Source: Pseudobutyrivibrio sp.
Lineage (GTDB): Bacteria > Bacillota > Clostridia > Lachnospirales > Lachnospiraceae
NCBI RefSeq assembly: GCF_015057185.1
Contig: NZ_SVEV01000008.1
Span: forward strand, 35,745-99,744
Length of the DNA stretch: 64,000 bases
Direction: 5' to 3'
Program-made: the position numbers and the translations under genes
Notes under the pieces: model-generated
The model's database searches: none
The model's input: only the letters and a program-made list of their open reading frames with translations
Told to the model about the DNA's origin: nothing
Part shown: piece after piece, positions 60,446-64,000 of the stretch
Layout: each line of letters starts with the position of its first letter
Numbering within the stretch: position 1 is the first letter of the stretch

Positions 60446-62902
60446 ATGAAGAGACAGATGCCAAGTACCAGCGAGATTGAGCGCGAGATTAAAGATCGTG
60501 TGAAGTCTATGTTTCGTAAGGATTTTGAGGAGGCCAGCGACGAAGAGATTTACAGAGCTTGCGCCGAAGTAGTTAACGATGTTGTAATTGACAATTGGCT
60601 TACTACACAAAAGGAATTTACTAAGCAAGACCCTAAGTGCGTTTATTACATGTCCATGGAGTTTCTTATTGGTCGACTTTTGGGAAACAACATGATTAAC
60701 ATGCGTGGCTACACAGAGGTCATGGATGCACTTGATGACTTAGGCATTGACATCAACAAAATAGAGGATCAGGAGCCAGATCCAGCCCTTGGAAATGGTG
60801 GTCTTGGTAGATTAGCATCTTGTTTCTTGGATTCGCTTGCAACCCTTCAATATCCAGCTTATGGCTGCGGTATTAGATATCACTATGGAATGTTCAAGCA
60901 AAAGATAGAGGATGGATATCAGATAGAGGTTCCAGATGATTGGCTTCAGACACGTTATCCATTTGAGCTTGAGCGTACAGAGTATCAGTTTGAAGTTAAA
61001 TTTGGCGGTTGGGTTCGCTATGAGCAGCAGCCTGACGGCTCTACAAAATATATTCATGAGGGCTACAACTCTGTAATTGCCACTCCTTATGATATGCCTA
61101 TCACAGGCTTTGATAATGGTATGGTTAATACCCTTATGATTTGGGATGCAAAGCCAAAGGAGGTATTCAGACTTGCCTCATTTGAGCGTGGCGATTATGA
61201 CAAGGCAGTTGAGGACATGAATCTTGCCCGCAACCTTACAGAGGTTTTATATCCAAATGACAATCATGTTCAGGGAAAAGAGCTTAGACTTAAGCAGCAG
61301 TATTTCTTTGTATCTGCTTCTTTACAGAGAGCACTTGATAAATATTTGAGATATCATCACGACATCAAGAAGCTTCCTGAAAAGGTTGTATTCCAGATGA
61401 ATGATACACACCCAACACTTACAGTTGCTGAGCTTATGCGACTTCTTATGGATGAGCATGGCCTTGGTTGGGATGAAGCATGGGAAGTTACAACACACTG
61501 TGTTGCATACACAAACCACACAATTATGGCAGAGGCTCTAGAAAAGTGGCCAGAAGACATCTTCAAAGGACTTCTTCCTAGAGTTTACATGATTGTTGAG
61601 GAGATTAATCGTCGCTTCTGCGAGGAAATCAGAGCCAAATTCCCTGGTGATGAGGATAGAGTTCATCGTATGGCTATCCTTGCTGATGGTCAGGTTAAAA
61701 TGGCTCATATGGCTATTGCAGCCAGCTTCTCAGTTAATGGTGTTGCAGCCTTACATACAGAGATTTTGAAGAACGTTTCTCTTCATGATTTCTACGAGAT
61801 GTATCCAGAAAAGTTCAACAACAAAACAAACGGTATTACCCAGCGTCGATTCCTGATGCATGGTAATTACAAGCTTTCAGATTGGGTTATTTCAAAAATT
61901 GGTAGAGGCTGGATTACAGACCTTTCCCAGATGGAGAAACTTGTTAAATTTGCAGATGACAAGCGCTCCCTCAAGGAATTCACTGATATTAAATTAGAAA
62001 ACAAAAAGCGTCTTGCAAAATATATTTGGGATCACAATGGAATCAACGTTGATCCAAACTCTATATTTGATGTACAGGTAAAGAGATTACATGAGTATAA
62101 GCGACAACTGTTGAATATTCTCCATGTTATGTATCTTTACAATCAAATTAAAGAGAATCCAGAGATGGACTTTTATCCAACTACTTTCATTTTTGGCGCA
62201 AAGGCATCTGCTGGATATGAAAATGCAAAACTCATTATTAAACTAATCAACAACGTAGGCGCTGTTATCAATAACGACAAATCAATTGATAACAAGCTTA
62301 AGGTTGTATTTATTGAAGATTATCGAGTATCAAATGCAGAGTGGATTTTCGCCGCTGCAGATGTTTCTGAGCAGATTTCTACAGCATCAAAGGAAGCATC
62401 AGGTACAGGTAACATGAAGTTCATGCTTAATGGTGCCATCACTATTGGTACTATGGACGGTGCTAATGTTGAGATGTATCAGGAGCTTGGCGGAGAGAAT
62501 ATCTTTATTTTTGGTATGAGCTCTGACGAGGTTATTGCTCACGAGAAAAACAGAGATTACAATCCTGTTGACGAGATGAACAATAATCATCACATTCAGA
62601 AGGTATTGTCACAGCTTGTTAACGGCTACTATAGCATTGATAATCCAGAGTTGTTTAGACCTATTTACAATTCACTTTTGAATACTCAGTGCACTGATAG
62701 AGCAGATACATATTTTGTTCTCAAGGATTTCGCTTCTTATTGTGAGGCTCATGAAAAGATTCAGGAGGCTTACAAGGAAAGAGAGAAATGGGCAAAGATG
62801 GCTCTTTTAAATGTAGCTCATGTTGGAAAGTTCTCATCAGATAGAACAATCCAGGAGTATGTTGATGATATTTGGCATCTCGATAAGCTAGAATTAAAGT
62901 AA
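60446..62902 (+). CDS. glgP: Glycogen/starch/maltodextrin phosphorylase
   Basis: Releases glucose-1-phosphate from alpha-1,4-glucans, in the cytoplasm. At 818 residues it has normal length. The pyridoxal-phosphate site EASGTGNMKFMLNGA (Lys near 662) and upstream motifs YYMSMEFLIGRLLGNN, DPALGNGGLGRLA and NDTHPTL are intact. GGAGGGG lies 9 to 15 nt upstream. No other glycogen gene is in the window. Confidence 0.97.
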   Translation: MKRQMPSTSEIEREIKDRVKSMFRKDFEEASDEEIYRACAEVVNDVVIDNWLTTQKEFTKQDPKCVYYMSMEFLIGRLLGNNMINMRGYTEVMDALDDLGIDINKIEDQEPDPALGNGGLGRLASCFLDSLATLQYPAYGCGIRYHYGMFKQKIEDGYQIEVPDDWLQTRYPFELERTEYQFEVKFGGWVRYEQQPDGSTKYIHEGYNSVIATPYDMPITGFDNGMVNTLMIWDAKPKEVFRLASFERGDYDKAVEDMNLARNLTEVLYPNDNHVQGKELRLKQQYFFVSASLQRALDKYLRYHHDIKKLPEKVVFQMNDTHPTLTVAELMRLLMDEHGLGWDEAWEVTTHCVAYTNHTIMAEALEKWPEDIFKGLLPRVYMIVEEINRRFCEEIRAKFPGDEDRVHRMAILADGQVKMAHMAIAASFSVNGVAALHTEILKNVSLHDFYEMYPEKFNNKTNGITQRRFLMHGNYKLSDWVISKIGRGWITDLSQMEKLVKFADDKRSLKEFTDIKLENKKRLAKYIWDHNGINVDPNSIFDVQVKRLHEYKRQLLNILHVMYLYNQIKENPEMDFYPTTFIFGAKASAGYENAKLIIKLINNVGAVINNDKSIDNKLKVVFIEDYRVSNAEWIFAAADVSEQISTASKEASGTGNMKFMLNGAITIGTMDGANVEMYQELGGENIFIFGMSSDEVIAHEKNRDYNPVDEMNNNHHIQKVLSQLVNGYYSIDNPELFRPIYNSLLNTQCTDRADTYFVLKDFASYCEAHEKIQEAYKEREKWAKMALLNVAHVGKFSSDRTIQEYVDDIWHLDKLELK

Positions 62903-62917
62903 TTATTGGAGTTAGAA

Positions 62918-63799
62918 ATGAATCAGAATAATGATAGAAGCAAGTATATAAAGTGGACATTTTTGCCAATCATACTTGTTTTGTGCATTGATGCAGTAGT
63001 AGAGACAATTGCTACAGAGGGGATAGCAGTATATGCTCTTGCCACCTTTAAGGGAACGACAGTTGCAGAATTTTATACATCGCTAGTCAGTATCATTATG
63101 AGCCCTTTGTATTTAGGATTTGTCTATATTCCTTATGCAGTTATTTCTATAATTGTATTTGGAATCCTCTACAAAAAGCTATTTAAGAGCGATACCAAAA
63201 TTGGATTTCTTAAAGCATCAGGAAACAAACCAGTTACATTGGTAGGTGCTGTTTTATTTGCTTTGGGTATGCAGTATGTGACAATGTATTTGATTGTTGC
63301 AATTGCATCAGCTTTTCCAGCATTGTTTGAATCATATCAGGGATTGATGGAAAGTGCAGGTTTCAACGATTACACATCAATTGTAATTACTGTCTACGCT
63401 TTATGTCTTGGACCTATCGCAGAGGAGCTTGTGTTCCGTGGATTGACATTCAATTCAGCTAAGCAGTATATGCCGATCCCAGCAGCTATTGCTCTTCAGG
63501 CATTCTTGTTTGGAGTATTCCACAAGAACATGCTTCAGGGAATCTATGCATGTATATTTGGACTTGGACTTGGTTATGTTATGTACCTTTTTGATGACAT
63601 TTTCCTTTGTATTTTAGTCCATATACTATTTAACATATTTGGTACATACGGCTCTGGTGTTTTACCATTTGGCGGAAATACAATTATTGGATTCTTTGGA
63701 TGGGTGCTAGGTTCGCTGATTCTTGCATATATAGCACTAATTATTCTGAGAAAAAGCAAAGCAACTGTTAACAATCAGGATTCATTTACCGATATATGA
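62918..63799 (+). CDS. CPBP-family intramembrane metalloprotease-like protein
   Basis: A 293-residue protein with about seven membrane helices and the CPBP/Abi motif set: EELVFRGL (EExxxR, about 168-175), FGVFH (about 200) and HILFN near 233. Members include prenyl-protein proteases and bacteriocin-immunity proteins; the substrate here is unknown. The start at 62918 is chosen because TTGGAG lies 7 to 12 nt upstream, whereas an upstream TTG has no ribosome site. It follows glgP by 15 nt and may share its transcript. Confidence 0.88.
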   Translation: MNQNNDRSKYIKWTFLPIILVLCIDAVVETIATEGIAVYALATFKGTTVAEFYTSLVSIIMSPLYLGFVYIPYAVISIIVFGILYKKLFKSDTKIGFLKASGNKPVTLVGAVLFALGMQYVTMYLIVAIASAFPALFESYQGLMESAGFNDYTSIVITVYALCLGPIAEELVFRGLTFNSAKQYMPIPAAIALQAFLFGVFHKNMLQGIYACIFGLGLGYVMYLFDDIFLCILVHILFNIFGTYGSGVLPFGGNTIIGFFGWVLGSLILAYIALIILRKSKATVNNQDSFTDI

Positions 63800-63824
63800 T
63801 TTGCACGGAAGTTTTTATCATAGG

Positions 63825-63857
63825 ACCAGGAAGGCCTTCGGGTTTTCCTGGTTTTTC
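63825..63857 (+). terminator. Intrinsic terminator after the CPBP gene
   Basis: ACCAGGAA (63825-63832) pairs with TTCCTGGT (63845-63852), with additional GG/CC pairing inside, followed by TTTT. Confidence 0.85.
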
Positions 63858-63936
63858 TATTATTTAGACCTATGATGCAGGAAAAAGGACTTTCCCTTTA
63901 TAAATAATGTTTTTTAATTTATAGGAGGAAAGGAAC

Positions 63937-64000
63937 ATGGTAATTCAAAACTCTGAGGTTTCCATGACCTCAAAATCTAGCATCGCTAGTGGAATCAAGC
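63937..64000 (+). CDS. Start of an unidentified gene, cut by the window edge
   Basis: AGGAGGAAAGG precedes an ATG at 63937 and the frame stays open to the window end (21 codons, MVIQNSEVSMTSKSSIASG and on). It has no hydrophobic signal. The fragment is too short to identify. Confidence 0.65.
   Translation, partial: MVIQNSEVSMTSKSSIASGIK

Overview
The window looks like chromosome of a low-GC, AT-biased Firmicute, most likely a gut or rumen Lachnospiraceae of the Butyrivibrio/Pseudobutyrivibrio type. This is inferred from Clostridia-type housekeeping genes (ileS of the IleS2 type, the DUF1848 gene, the ACT plus UPF0210 pair, a long FtsA-like protein) together with a secreted GH5 endoglucanase and a glycogen phosphorylase. 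No rRNA, tRNA or CRISPR array was recognised.

Left flank (1-15.9 kb) is ordinary metabolism and growth: PreA-type dihydropyrimidine dehydrogenase, a small minus-strand XRE regulator operon with a perfect palindromic operator candidate, a secreted GH5 cellulase, Xaa-Pro aminopeptidase, polA-coaE, an FtsA-like ATPase, a YycJ/WalJ-type hydrolase, an ACT protein and UPF0210 protein separated by a 22-bp perfect hairpin, a siroheme synthase N-domain protein, and a dicarboxylate symporter with an extra N-terminal domain.

Centre (16-53.1 kb) is a 37-kb accessory locus, all on the + strand, that I regard as the main biological find. It encodes a type IV secretion-like machine: VirB2/TrbC-like pilin, VirD4/TraG coupling ATPase, VirB6-like membrane protein, and a VirB3-VirB4-like ATPase with a very acidic C-terminal tail. 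It has no recognisable relaxase, integrase, oriT or peptidoglycan hydrolase. The machine genes are interleaved with large cytosolic proteins of unknown function, including two paralogous pairs, and with giant secreted or surface proteins. Regulatory genes are embedded: an ECF-like sigma factor at the head of the operon, an RsbV-like STAS protein, an RsbW-like kinase and two membrane RsbU/SpoIIE-type phosphatases. Many of the unknown proteins end in a similar short Asn-rich, Pro-containing hydrophobic tail that could be a secretion signal. The locus reads as a signal-regulated protein-export system derived from conjugation machinery, rather than a transfer element.

Right flank: a DUF1848 gene on the minus strand, then a gene-free 1.1-kb region (54148-55281) with a strictly periodic array of 18 inverted-repeat units. 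The units fall into two related families spaced at about 73 or 52 bp (near 7 and 5 helical turns). Then come an S66 LD-carboxypeptidase-like gene, a small membrane protein, ileS, glgP, a CPBP protease-like membrane protein and the start of another gene. Structured non-coding repeats of a second kind lie after the Xaa-Pro aminopeptidase gene and after ileS.

All functional calls are from motif reading. No database search was possible, so family names for the unknown proteins and for the array are left open.
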